Shown piece after piece: positions 44,910-58,107 of a DNA stretch of 64,000 nt; within the stretch, counting starts at the first letter, position 1; each line of letters opens with the position of its first letter. The stretch is taken from the NCBI GenBank assembly GCA_034509495.1, contig CM067522.1:217382-281381 (forward strand), given 5' to 3'. The stretch is from Acestrorhynchus altus. Taxonomy: Eukaryota; Chordata; Actinopteri; Characiformes; Acestrorhynchidae. Under the pieces are notes generated by a model. That model had not been told where the DNA came from. It made no database searches and saw nothing but the letters and a program-made list of their open reading frames with translations. A program made the translations under genes and the position numbers.

Positions 44910-47188
44910 ATGCAGTCCTGCAGCATGGCTCAGTCTGTCCTGCTTTTACTGTTGATCACAATCACTACTGGTAAGTGTGTCCACTCTCAGCATCATCAGG
45001 TTTATCGGTTTGATCAACAGTTTTGGTAGCAGTGGTTCAGGACTCTGGACATTTCTGGATGGTGGACTGTTCTCGGTCCAGCAGTGACACTGAGGGGTGT
45101 AAACACTCCAGCAGCACTGCTGTGTCTGATCCACTCGTACCAGCAACACACACTAACACACCACCACCATGTCAGTGTGACTGCAGTGCTGAGAATGACC
45201 CACCACCCACATCATAGCTGCTCTGTGGTGGTCCTGTGGGGTCCTGATCATTGAAGATGGTGAAGGTGCTTCATTCAGTTGAAGGCTGGTTCTCAGACTG
45301 ATAAACTGATTTTTAATGTGGAACCTTCTTTTCTTCATCTCCTTTACAGCATCTGAATCACCTGTTTCTTCAGTGAGGGTGAAGTTCCACCAGGACGCTG
45401 TTCTCCCCTGCTCTCAGAGATGTTCTGGTGTGGTCAAGTGGAACATCTCCTCTGATGTTGTGGCTGAGTGCAATCAGACTTCATGCAGATCAATGAAGGA
45501 GGGATATCAGATGATCCATGATCAGTACCTGAAGGGGAATTTCTCCCTTATCGTCACTGAAGTTGATTTCAGGAAGAGGAACTGGCACACCTGTTACTGT
45601 GATGGATTGAACCTCTGCTATAGTTATCTTCAGACTGAGCGTGAGTGTCCTTTGACCTCATTTGGTGGAATATTTCACACATATCAGATCGCTATTTTCA
45701 GGAGATCTTAACCTACTTCCTTTGAGATGTAAACAAATCCTGCACATCTCAGAAATGGATCATCAGATGATTTTGGCGAGTTATATCATTTTGATAGGGT
45801 TAGATGGGTCTTGTAGTTGGTTATGTTGTGAGGATCATGTCAGTAGGTTACTCCGATCCTGAGATATGAAGCCTAGAAAGCCTCCGAGTGTGGATCTCGG
45901 ATTCTAAGAGTGGTTCTCTCTGATTTCTCACTCTGTAAACGTGAGGAAATGGACCAAAGTACTGACAATAAGCAAGCAGTTTTTAACAGAGCCACCAGCG
46001 AGACGATGACACAACAGGAGATTTAATCATTCTTCATCTTGTAGTTCAGGGGTTCACAAACTTTTGCAACAGTCCCTTAAGAAGATGAAGGTGATCAGGA
46101 TCAATAACTGATGATAACTGTAGTCTGATCTGATCAATATTTATTGATCTACTCATACAGAAGTGGTGTCTCTCAGGACGGCGTCAGGTTTAACGCAACA
46201 CGCCAGACGTCTCTGCATGGAGGTGTAGAGGTTCCTAATGGTGTCCTGTGATGATCCATCTCATGCAGCTTGAATGTTCTCACTCAGTTCTGCAGATGGT
46301 GTGGTAGGGGTGGAGTGTTGATAGAGCGTCCAATAGCGTCCACACATTTTCAATCAGGGACAGGTCTGGAGATGAGACCAACCACGGTGTATCTGTGTCT
46401 TCAAGACGAGATCTTGAGGTACACCTGGAGTTTCCCATATCTCAAGTGCATGGAATCAGGCTGATCTGATTCCTGATGATCAGATGTTCTGCAGTGATCT
46501 GATTATTGAGTGAAGGTACACAGACAGGGTCTCACACAGACCATTGTTTCCTCCTCAGCCCTGATGACTGCAGTTGTGATACAGTCTGGTGAATCTCTGT
46601 TCCTGGATCTGCACGTGTCCGATCCAGTGGAGGTGGTTTTTTACAGCAGAGATGAATCTGGACGGAAGAGTGGTCAGATCTGCACAGTGGATGGAGGATC
46701 ACTTTACTGTAAACCTGAATACATTCTGAGAACTTCTCTATCATCTGTTCTGGAGCTGAGAGGGATGGATCCGACTGACAGTGGAGTTTACACCGTCTGG
46801 ACCATCAGGAAGAAAGATTACATTCATGTCTATAAAGTGATCGTCCGAGGTAGGAGTTTAGGATTTCTGATATTGACAGAAATATGAAGAACACTGAAGA
46901 ACAAACCAGTGAGGAGTATTTATGTTTAAACCATGTTTAGAGAAAGCATTGTTCTGCAGATCTTCACTATAAATAACAATGTTAAATACTAAACACTCCG
47001 TTTGTGTTTCAGGTTCACCTCTTCCAGCATGGGCAGTTGTACTGATAGTTCTGATAGTGCTGGTGGTGCTAATGGTGGTTATGGTTTGGCATGTGAGAAA
47101 AAAGCTCAATAGGGAGATATTCCAGGAGCCTCTGAGAAAATTCCAGAAGCTGGAGAGAACAATCGAGAAGCTTAAGGAGATCATGTAG
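44910..47188 (+). CDS. Two-Ig-domain receptor-like protein, gene D
   Basis: Exons 44910-44970, 45350-45640, 46559-46849 and 47013-47188 join in phase 1 for 272 residues. The signal peptide is MQSCSMAQSVLLLLLITITT. Ig1 has CSGVVKW, TSCRSMKEGYQMIHDQYL and an HTCYCD F-strand, with histidine in place of the usual tyrosine. Ig2 has ICTV...LYCKPEY and no core cysteines. The membrane exon gives AWAVVLIVLIVLVVLMVVMVW and a 30-residue, strongly charged tail (VRKKLNREIFQEPLRKFQKL) that could form an amphipathic helix; it has no ITIM/ITAM tyrosine. Intron 1 holds a dispersed ~200-bp repeat and intron 2 a Tc1-like relic. This is the most intact member, with clean splice sites and a polyadenylation signal. 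Confidence 0.87.
45061..45260. mobile_element. Dispersed ~200-bp repeat in intron 1 of gene D
   Basis: Same landmarks as 7048-7252. This copy extends further left, with GTCCAGCAGTGACACTGAGG and ACACTCCAGCAGCACTGCTG. Confidence 0.8.
46070..46390 (-). mobile_element. Tc1-like transposase C-terminal relic in intron 2 of gene D
   Basis: Near-identical to 54740-55060, where the minus-strand frame gives the C-terminal TIRNLYTSMQRRL block of a Tc1-like transposase. Confidence 0.7.
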
Positions 47189-47390
47189 AAAACGAATCTG
47201 TGAAGATCATATGTGAGTGGGAGCAAACATTCATAAAGAGGGAAGAGCTTCTGAAGACCTGCAGAACGAAAGACGACGGTAACTGTAGTCTTGTTTCCAC
47301 CTTCTCTCCAGTGTAGAAGATGCTCTTTATTCTTTATCTCTCACTGATCTCCTTCTCACAGCTTTTTCTTTATCGTTCTTGAATTAAAGT

Positions 47391-47396
47391 AATAAA
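47391..47396 (+). terminator. Polyadenylation signal of Ig gene D
   Basis: AATAAA about 200 bases after the gene D stop codon, preceded by GAATTAAAGT. Confidence 0.6.
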
Positions 47397-47749
47397 GTAT
47401 TTCACCCAAATACTGGCTTTAACATCTTCTTTCATAAGCTCGTGGTGGATCGGACCCTCTCTAAAGCCTTAAGAACTCGGCCCCCTTTCATCCATCCTTA
47501 AAGTACACGTCGAGAGGGGCTTAAAAACGGGGTCAAAGAGTTGTGTTTGCAAAGCAGTTTCGTCCCAAAGCCGACCATCTTCACCCATCCGGCTCTTTAG
47601 CTCTTCAGCACGGCTTATCTTCAGAGTTCAGCCATGGAACACATCATCAGTCAGATGTGTCACAGAGCAGCTTTACAGAAATAAAAAGGTCAGCGATAAG
47701 GAGAAGAAATAAACCCCCGCTGAGCCTCACAGGGGGACAGAATACTCAA

Positions 47750-48260
47750 AGACACTTATGTAGGGGACACTGGACCCCACACGCCTGTTCTAACGCTGTA
47801 CTGGTGTGACGGTACTTCACTGGTGGTCAGATTAGTAACAGGAGCAGAGAATTAGGGTCTGTGTGTATTTCTACATATTCGGTGAAGCAGGTAAGAAACT
47901 AGTCCAGGTCCAGCAGCTGGAAGGTGGGACACCTGTGTGAAGCTGTGGCAGGGCAGCTCAGGGTTCTTCTCAGATGGGTCAGAGAAGCTTGAGGTCAGCG
48001 TTTCATCAGCTCAGGCTGGTGGATCATCATTAACTGGTTAAAGGTACAGAGATGTGATTAGTTTGGTGTTTAGATTTATGGAGAACTGAGAACGTAAACA
48101 TTAGCAGAGTGCAGCGAGTGACTCCGGCAGATCTGACTAGAACAGCCGAACTGAGGAGAGAACCAGCAGAACATGAACATGGAGCATCCTGAAACATCAG
48201 CATCCAACCATCTCCACCATCACAGACCTGAGTGAGAAGGAGGAGTCAGACGGCAGCACC
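47750..48260. mobile_element. Dispersed repeat (inverted partner of 29105-29830)
   Basis: Blocks such as GCGAGTGACTCCGGCAGATC and TGAAACATCAGC are complements of sequence at 29105-29290. Confidence 0.6.
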
Positions 48261-48284
48261 AACATCCCAGTTTACCTTAAACCC

Positions 48285-48500
48285 AAATTTACCATAAATC
48301 CCAGATTACCATAAATCCCAGTTTACTTTTCCATAAATCCCAGATTACCATAAATGCCACTTTACCATAAATCCCAGTTTACTTTAAATGCCAGATTACA
48401 ATAAATCCCAATTTACCATAAACCCCAGTTTACCTTAAACCCCAATTTACCAAAAATCCCAGTTTTCCATAAATCCCAGTTTACCTTAAACCCCAATTTA
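48285..48500. repeat. ~17-bp minisatellite (CCATAAATCCCAGTTTA)n
   Basis: About twelve variants of CCATAAATCCCAGTTTA and CCTTAAACCCCAATTTA, cut by the assembly gap. The array is probably longer than shown. Confidence 0.9.
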
Positions 48501-49000
48501 NNNNNNNNNNNNNNNNNNNNNNNNNNNNNNNNNNNNNNNNNNNNNNNNNNNNNNNNNNNNNNNNNNNNNNNNNNNNNNNNNNNNNNNNNNNNNNNNNNNN
48601 NNNNNNNNNNNNNNNNNNNNNNNNNNNNNNNNNNNNNNNNNNNNNNNNNNNNNNNNNNNNNNNNNNNNNNNNNNNNNNNNNNNNNNNNNNNNNNNNNNNN
48701 NNNNNNNNNNNNNNNNNNNNNNNNNNNNNNNNNNNNNNNNNNNNNNNNNNNNNNNNNNNNNNNNNNNNNNNNNNNNNNNNNNNNNNNNNNNNNNNNNNNN
48801 NNNNNNNNNNNNNNNNNNNNNNNNNNNNNNNNNNNNNNNNNNNNNNNNNNNNNNNNNNNNNNNNNNNNNNNNNNNNNNNNNNNNNNNNNNNNNNNNNNNN
48901 NNNNNNNNNNNNNNNNNNNNNNNNNNNNNNNNNNNNNNNNNNNNNNNNNNNNNNNNNNNNNNNNNNNNNNNNNNNNNNNNNNNNNNNNNNNNNNNNNNNN
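48501..49000. other. Assembly gap (500 N)
   Basis: Run of exactly 500 N directly after a minisatellite, so its true size is unknown. It could hide 3' exons of mybbp1a. Confidence 0.99.
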
Positions 49001-49660
49001 ATTACAGTTTGTAATTTAATCATTTGCACAGATAAATAATGAGTTGAATGAAATATTAATTCTACAGAGTCAGTTCAGTTGACGGATTGGGGACACATCT
49101 CAGAAAGAGACAGCTGGGACAGTGAGGAGTAGAGTGTAGATCAATGTGGCGCGAGACCCCCAAGACTAAGTGAGTGTAACCGTATTTAAAGTGTCAGTGT
49201 AGGAAAACTGTCTTTCACACACTACAGAACTGATTCTGCATGGACGCAGGTGAGGTGTCCCCACCAATAGTAAGACCTGACTTTCACCCCCACGCCGGCG
49301 ACCGGACATGGACTGACATAAATCCAGTACAGTTAGAGGACAAAAAACCAGCAAAGCTGTTCACAAACGTGAGGTTTGTCCTTCCTGGAATTCAGACAGA
49401 CGGTGAGACTTTCCTCCCGAGCTCATGTTGGACGTCGGTTTACAGCTTTTAGTTTAATAATAAAGTACTACAGTCTGAAAACAGCACATGAACGGGGTCT
49501 GAAATCGTAGATCTTCTGTCCTCCTACTTGCATTGTGTGTGTATGTGTGCGTGCGCGTGTGTGTGCGTGTGCGCGTGTATGTGCGCGTGTGTGCGTGTGA
49601 GAAGCACCGTCGTGATCTGGATGATGCTGCTTCTACTATTATCTGATTTAAAAATGTGTC
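49001..49660. other. Unassigned stretch 3' of mybbp1a
   Basis: A plus-strand frame at 49240-49452 (MDAGEVSPPIVRPDFHPH...) ends near a GTGAGA donor-like site but matches no family I know. 49528-49605 is a GT/GC-rich microsatellite. Confidence 0.35.
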
Positions 49661-49662
49661 AC

Positions 49663-51089
49663 TCACTGAATTCCAAAGAGCTTCATCACACTCCAGTATG
49701 TGTCCTCAAGCTTTCCGGTCTTCTGCAGACTCCCGTCAGCGTTCATGGACTGCAGAGCACTCTGGAGAGCATCCAGATTTATCTCCATGTTCTGCTCAGG
49801 ACAAGAGGCTTGTTTTAAATGACAAAAATCAAAGCAGTACTGCCCAAAGGCCCTAAACCGGACCAGCAGAGGGTCAGACGGACACACCGGCAGCAGGGGG
49901 TTCTGTACCTGTTTCTGAATGGTCTTGAGCAGACACTGGCAGAGCTCCAGAGCCTTCACGCTTTTCTCATGCGCTGCTTTGTTCTTCAGCTCCACATGTT
50001 GGAAAGACTGACAGAAAAAGAAGCACCTGTTCAGAACCCAGATCTCCCGGGACACGTCTGCAGTGACCGCAGCAGCACAGAGGAACTGCTCAATCGTCAG
50101 GTCCCTCACGAGCTACTGACACGGTCACTGACAGGAGTCTAAGCCCAGCTGAAAGACGGCAGGTGGATCCATCACCTTCACACTCACCTGTGTGAGCTGC
50201 TGGGATGTTTTGTGGCACAGCTGAGTAAACTGATCTACTGACGTCAGCTGCTTCACATCTTTACACTGCAAAGCTCTGAGCACCATCACACACGCCTGAC
50301 CCTGAAACACACACACACACACACCACACAGACCATGAACACTCATCCGAGAAGCAACCGATTACACACACACACACACACATTATGTACTCAGCTCCTC
50401 TGATCACACAGGAGATCTTTGTGGTTCTATAATTCAGACTGTAGATCATCTGTTTCTCTGCAGACTTTATTCTCCTCCTTTCACCCTGATCTTCAATGAT
50501 CAGGACCCCACAGGACCACCACAGAGCAGATATGATGTGGGTGGTGGGTCATTCTCAGCACTGCAGTCACACTGACATGGTGGTGGTGTGTTAGTGTGTG
50601 TTGCTGGTACGAGTGGATCAGACACAGCAGAGCTGCTGGAGTGTTTAAACAGTGTGTCCACTCACTGTCCACTCTGTGTGGAGTGAAGTCAGAGACAGAA
50701 GCTCATCTGGTTCTGCAGTTTGTGATGATCTATAAACATAAGGTGAGATTTACCTGCTGATGTTCTCTCACTCCAGCTGTGATGTTCTCCACTGCAGTGT
50801 CCAACAGGTTCACACACACAACCTGTAAAACATGGCCATTCTTCATTCTGTGAAGTACAGCTGATCGTCAGGTTCTGAGGGCAGTGTGAGGGGCAGTGTG
50901 AGGGGCAGTGTGAGGGGCAGTGTGAGGGGCAGTGTGAGTGTGTTCTCACTGGAAATCTGCTGAAGAGGTTGATGAACATGTCCCCAGTCAGAGGGCTTTT
51001 CCGTCGGGTCATGAAGGCAGTCAGAGCATCTCTGAAACAGCGGGTCACTCTCTCCACATCTGCCTTTCCCATGCTCCTCTCCTGCAGGT

Positions 51090-51162
<73 letters not shown>

Positions 51163-51471
51163 TTTAAATAATAACATTTAAAAGAATCTCAGAACACTCC
51201 CTGCATCTACAGCCTTCTGTCACCTCCATCTCTCAGTGTAGTTACCGTGAAGATCAGATGTTTAGATGTTTGAACATTAAAACTTGTCCCACTACAGCCA
51301 CAATCTGCTCCCCAGGCAACACCTCACCTGAAGTAGTACAGCGCCACGGAGGAGTCCGTCAGCTTCTGTGCCCGATCAATCAGACGCTCCAGCATGTCAT
51401 GAAGCTCCGCCTCTCGACCTTCCACGTCTCTGCAGTAGAACTTCCCACGACACAGATGGTTTCTGTCGCGC

Positions 51472-51554
<83 letters not shown>

Positions 51555-52047
51555 GAGCAGCAGCTGGGATCAGGGGTGTGAGGCTTACATATGACCAGAT
51601 GTTCCAGCAGCTTCAGAGGACAGTGATGTTTATGGAACCACAGATCTGAAAGCTTCCTTGACCAGAAGGTTGCCGTTCAGTCCCCTGAACAGACAGGACG
51701 GGACTGTGGTGCCCTTCATCAAGACAACTAACCCTCTATTGTACCCTGGGCCTCACAGCTAGGGCTGACCACCACTGCGGACACTTCAGGTGTCTAGAAC
51801 ACAGCTCTCCACATACGAATACAGAGATTCTCCTCACAGTGCCACCAATCACAGCAGAATGGACACCAGTGTGGAGCGTCTAACCTGAAGATGTCTGCAG
51901 CTCTGCGGAGGAAATCCACTTCCTGCTGCTCTCGATCAGAGTTCATAGCGTTCTCGATTACAGTGAGCAGAGGCTCCACCAGCCCTAGAACCAGAGCACT
52001 GCTGCCCTGCTTTTCCAAGAACACCTCCACCAGGTCCAGCACCTGTG

Positions 52048-52104
<57 letters not shown>

Positions 52105-53226
52105 TCATTAACAGACCTGATTATGGGCTTTCTGACACTGTATGAGTCACTGTTATCTAGAACCACAGACTGCAGTACAGAATCAATTCAGGTTTCAAAA
52201 TCACCATCAACATTTATGCTTCACTATATGTCCAATATGTCCAATGGTTTGTGGACGCCCCTTCACATTCAGCTACTTTAAGCTGCACCCATTGCTGACA
52301 CAGATGTGCAAATGCACACAGAGCTTGTCTAGTCCCTGTACAGAAGTAGTGTCAACAGAATAGGACTCTCTGGAGCAGATAATCAAACATGAACTCCTCA
52401 GCAGAGGAACCGTGTTCTCTGGAATTATGAGCTCCATCCAGAACTTCTGTCCATATAAAGAACCTCACAGCTGTGGAGTAAAGAACCGGGGCCTTTAAAC
52501 TGTTACTCACTTTTATCTTAAAGTCCCGGACGAGAGTTTTCTCCTTGCGCAGTCGGTCCCTCTCGTCCTTTTTGGCCTGCAGTTTCTTCTTCTGCTCAGC
52601 GAACAGAGACGCCAGGTTTTTATCCAGACTCATCATGGCCTCATCGTCCAGCTCGTTCTCGTCCTCACTTCCGTCCTCTTCAGTGGCCTTAGGAGCAGAA
52701 CAGACACTCCATCAGTAAATGACTCGTCACTCTGTCACTCCTGCTTTATGGAGAGACACTGATCTACAAGTCTGTGCGCCTGCGGGTTATAAGAGACCAG
52801 GAGACTCTTATACTGAAATCTGATCTCCTGTGGTCCTGCGTACTCCACGCTGGGTTACTCGCTGATCGTTCATGACATTCCGATGCTGATTATACAGGGT
52901 TGGTTCTGCAAGCTTAGAACCCACAGCCTTTAACTCTGGGTTTAACGAGTGTCGGGTTTAAAGTCTTCAGTAAAAATGAATACAGTGTTTGTGGACATCA
53001 GTCATATCAAACATCATCAGTAAGTCTCAGTGATTAAGTCACTCCAGGAGTGAAGATCAGGGATTGGAGTGAGCAGGAGTGAGAGAGCAGAGCTGGGAAT
53101 TCTGTCTGAGTGAATATAACAGCAAACACACGCCTGCGTTTATAATCACAGACTAGCGTCCTCTTAACCTTCAACAGAATAAAGAATCCCTCACACACAC
53201 ACACACACACACATGCACACACACAC

Positions 53227-53267
<41 letters not shown>

Positions 53268-54606
53268 CGCACACACGCACACACGCACACACGCACACGC
53301 ACTTAAAATACTCTGGTTTATCGTCATGGTAACTAATTACTCTCTCCTTGTCCTCATTGAGCTAAAAGTAGAAGAGCAATGGTGGGAAAAAGAAACCGTG
53401 ATGTTCTTCAGTAACCAGTTTATACTGGTGATGTCTTTTCCTGTTGTGTCCTACAACTGAATGTCCTTACAGTCATACTGAAAACAAAACCACACTGTTA
53501 CAGAACACCACTGAGACTACGTTCATCTCCTACCAGAGCGTTCTGTCCCTGCAGAACCTTCATCAGCTCAAGACGAAAATTCTGATCCACTTCCTTTTGC
53601 TCCTCCTCTTCTTCCTCTTCCTCTTCCTCATCGTCGTCGTCGTCAGAGTCGGAGTCAGACTCTTCTTCATCCTGTTAAAACAGAACCGACAGACCATCAT
53701 TTCTGACACTGATAACGCGAGTCAGAGTCACATCTGTAACCTGACCCACCACCACACCGTGAGACGAGCAGCACAACTGAAGCTGTAAACATCTGTCTTA
53801 CACATACCTCCTCGTCATGTCCTCCGTCACCGTCCTCTTTCTCAGCTTCATCGTCCTCACCTTCTTTCTCCTGCGTCACCACCACACCACTCTCTTCCTC
53901 GTCTTTACTGGGATCCAAAACCTGAGGGCGAGTTTGAATGCGTTCAGTAACTAAACTAAACCACGGGACCGACTGTTCAGGGGCCTCAAATGACCTGAAG
54001 AAGAACAGACTGAATCCCGTTAGACCTCCTTCCTCAGACCTCAGATCTGCAAGGACACAGAGTTGTGTCCAGCAGGGCGGGTGTTTGGGACCTGCTCTGG
54101 GCTGAGGTCAGAACGAAGAATGTGCACGTGTTCAATCTTACATTCAGTATGACGGTCAGCGCAGGCTGGGTGATGTGCGGGCAGAGGCGGCTGAAGGCCG
54201 CTTTACACACAGTGCGGATGAGACGGCTGGGCTGAGACAGCAGAGACAGCAGGATCTCCACCATGACCTCCACCCAGTGCGGCTCCTGCTCACCACCTGA
54301 AACAAACAACACCGAAACCAAACACCGCTGAAGGCATCTCTACATCATCGTGGAGATCGGCTTCATAATGAAGACAATGTAATCAATACTGTCCTAAAAC
54401 CACGCAGCCTCGACGTTAATGAGAGCAATCTGAAAGGGGGTTGCACAGAGATGACACCGTCACTGTTGCTCAACAATGAGAAAACAATCATTTTACCTGC
54501 TTCCTTCTTCTTTTTGGACTTCTTGGGCTGTGCTTTCTCCATGCAGCTCCACAGATCCTTCAGCAACTCCACACTGTCATCTGGAGTCTACACACAAGAT
54601 GAATGT

Positions 54607-54646
<40 letters not shown>

Positions 54647-56603
54647 CACAATATGCACCGAGAATCAGCTGACAAGACAAATACGTCAAATACAGCGTTC
54701 CCTAGTAGGACGTGTGGGATTGCAGTTCTGTAATGAAGGAAGATGAAGGTGATCAGGATCAATATCTGATGATAACTGTATCTGATCTGATCAATATTTA
54801 TTGATCTACTCATACAGAAGTGGTGTCTCTCAGGACGGCGTCGGGTTTAACGCAACACGCCAGACGTCTCTGCATGGAGGTGTAGAGGTTCCTAATGGTG
54901 TCCTGTGATGATCCATCCCATGCAGCTTGAATGTTCTCAGATGTTCTCAGATGGTGCCAGAATGTTCTGCAGATGATGTGGTAGGGGTGGAGTGTTGATA
55001 GAGCGTCCAATAGCGTCCCACACATTTTCAATCAGGGACAGGTCTGGAGATGAGACTGCTGGAATCACACACATGGATTTGTTGGTCGTCTCCACTGAGA
55101 CAAATTGAGACTCACTGAAGATGCCCCACTGCCATTCTTAGCGACTCCATGACAGTCGGTAATGACACCGTTACAGTCGTCAATTGTGATGTTGCTGCAA
55201 TAACAGGGTAAGTAATGGAGGACATCACTGCTCACTGAATGTCCACAATAATGGCTGTTGGGTCACTCTGCACATGCTGGACAATCCGTCAGTTGTCCCT
55301 CCCGTCTGTGGTTCGTGTAGGTCTTCCAGATGTTTCATGTCACTGTTGCGTGCCGCGTTCTATTCACTGCCACGATCAGAGTGCTATGGTAACATCCGTG
55401 ACACGTATTACGCCAAAAAGACCGTCCCGTTTCCCGGAGCCCTACAATGTGAACCGCCTCGAACTCTTCCTCTCAGGATTTGCAAAAGATGCTCCACCAC
55501 CACAGCACGAATGGAAAGCAGGCACAACGGGACGACCGTGTGTAAGTACAGTGTTAAGGCCGTCCTTGTTTACGTCACATGCAGAGCCTGGAGAACTAAG
55601 ACTCTCTGCTCGATAACGTAGAACATTTTATACTCAAACACAAACTGAGTCATGAATATTTTAGCAGTGAGATCAAACCGTTTGGGACTTTTCTGTTAAT
55701 TAGCTCTGGTTTTTACGAGAAGGGAGAAATGTCCCCCAGAGGGACAGCGCGAGGAGACGAGAGGCTGTTACAGTCTGATCTCAAGCTCAATGTGCCGACG
55801 GTGTTGTGAGGCAGTGAGGGTGCAGGTGTACCTTAAACATCTGGATGCCAATGATGAGGAACAGGTGCTGGAACGCAGTGTGTTCTGGAGAAGGAGACGT
55901 CTTCAGTTTCTTCGTCAGCTTCTCCACAGACAGCAGCATTCTGCGGTACATGGACAGCGAGACAGGACGGGTTAACCCCCTCAGGCCTGAATTAGAACTG
56001 TGTGTCTGTGGGTTTTATGGTAACTGATTATTAATCAGTCGGGTGTCCACTCGGGTGTCCACTCGGGTGTCCACTCGGGTGTCCACTCGGGTGTCCACTC
56101 GGGTGTGATATTATAATGACCAAATCAATAAAAACATCACGATTTTTTAAATAAATGAGGTGAAACTGAAATGTTAAAGGTCTACAGGTCTGATATGAAA
56201 AAGCATGAACCACGTGACACATGTTTACAAACAAATATCCACAAACACTTCAGACAAAAACACAGACAGATGTAAATAAACAGCTGTCCACTGTAGTGAC
56301 CATTACGCACACGTTTATTAAGTGTTGACAAGGGCGTCTCTGACCACCTCTGAATGCCTCTCGTCCACCACCCGCGTGGTTCTCACCTGTCCCAGGCCTG
56401 TGTGTGTTCCTTGGTCAGTGTCAGAACACAGCGTACACATTTGTCCTTTTTGAGCAGTGCGTCTGCGTACTCCACCATGCGATACACCCACAAAGACCCG
56501 TCCGCCATCACACCCACACGGTGCTTATCATGAGCTCCAGCTTCAGCAGCGTCCTTCGGCAGAGCCAGCACGTTCAGATGCTGGAGCACACTGAGAGAGA
56601 GAC

Positions 56604-56672
<69 letters not shown>

Positions 56673-56778
56673 GAGAGACAGAGAGAGAGAGACAGAGAGA
56701 GAGAGAGAGACAGAGAGAGAGACAGAGACATAGAGACAGAGACAGACAGAGAGACAGAGACATAGAGACAGAGAGAGA

Positions 56779-56828
<50 letters not shown>

Positions 56829-56837
56829 GAGAGAGAC

Positions 56838-56880
<43 letters not shown>

Positions 56881-57302
56881 AAGAGAGAGACAGAGAGAGA
56901 GACAGAGAAAGAGAGAGACAGAGAGAGAGACAGACAGACAGAGAGAGACAGACAGAGAGACAGACAGACAGAGAGAGAGACTGAAACCATTCTTTCTCTT
57001 TTCACGTATGTAGCTGAAAGGAGCTGAATGTGGAAAAGCAGCAAACATGCTGAAATGAACCCAAACCGCGGAGCTGAGAACACATCAACGGTACCTAATG
57101 AAGGCATCGCTGATGAAGGAACGTGTTATCTGGTCCAGGGGAACCGAGAGAGAGCGCTGTGTCTCTGGAATCGCTGCTGTGCTCTTTACAGTGTCGAAAA
57201 ACGAGTGGAAGAAGATAAACCTGGAGAGAGAGACGTGGGAAGACAAGAGGTCTAATTAAAACACACCAAAAACAGAGCAGATAGAGACAGATTGATGAAT
57301 CT

Positions 57303-57370
<68 letters not shown>

Positions 57371-58054
57371 TGTACCTCAAAATGCCCATAACAAGCTCCT
57401 CGTCTTTTTGAACATGAATGTTCTCCACAATGAAAGTGAGCCTCGGAATGATCCACTTCCGTAAACGGACAAAACACTGATTTCTGAGGGACAAGAGACA
57501 AAGACCTGCATCAGACTGCAGACACAGAGCAGGACTCAGAGCAGGACTCAGAGCAGGACTCAGAGCAGGACTCAGAGCAGGACTCAGAGCAGGACTCAGA
57601 GCAGGACTCAGAGCGGAACCTGAGCAGAGTGTATTCCGTTAGAATGACTGCTCGAGAAGGGGTTAGGAACCTGACACTCCCAAAAGTCAATGTGGTTCTA
57701 AACAGGGTTTAAGAACTAAGACTGAAAACGACGGACAGTAAAGTGGTGGTCACTCACTGGACAGTGGTCTCCTGGGCCTCCCTCTGTCTGCGAGTGCTGA
57801 ACTCCAGGCATTTGTCCAGCTGTGGTTTGCAGAACGTCTCCTTCAGCCACTCCACATACTGCTGCACAGCTCTGGGCTCCATGCACTCCAGAACCTTCCA
57901 GAAGGATGGCACCACAGGGTAGCCCTGGTTTGTAAGCTGGCTGAAGGCCAGAACTACGGTCAGTTGCTTCTCCGGATCTCTACAGTCCTGCAGGAAGGAT
58001 CTCACATAGATGTCCATCTCCGGAGAGAACTTGAAGCGCTCAGGCAGCTTTGAG

Positions 58055-58107
<53 letters not shown>

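Noticed and set aside
56383..57107. Serine-leucine and arginine-glutamate frames over GA repeats
   Set aside because: Pure translation of a microsatellite; the real mybbp1a exon 12 only occupies 56387-56590.
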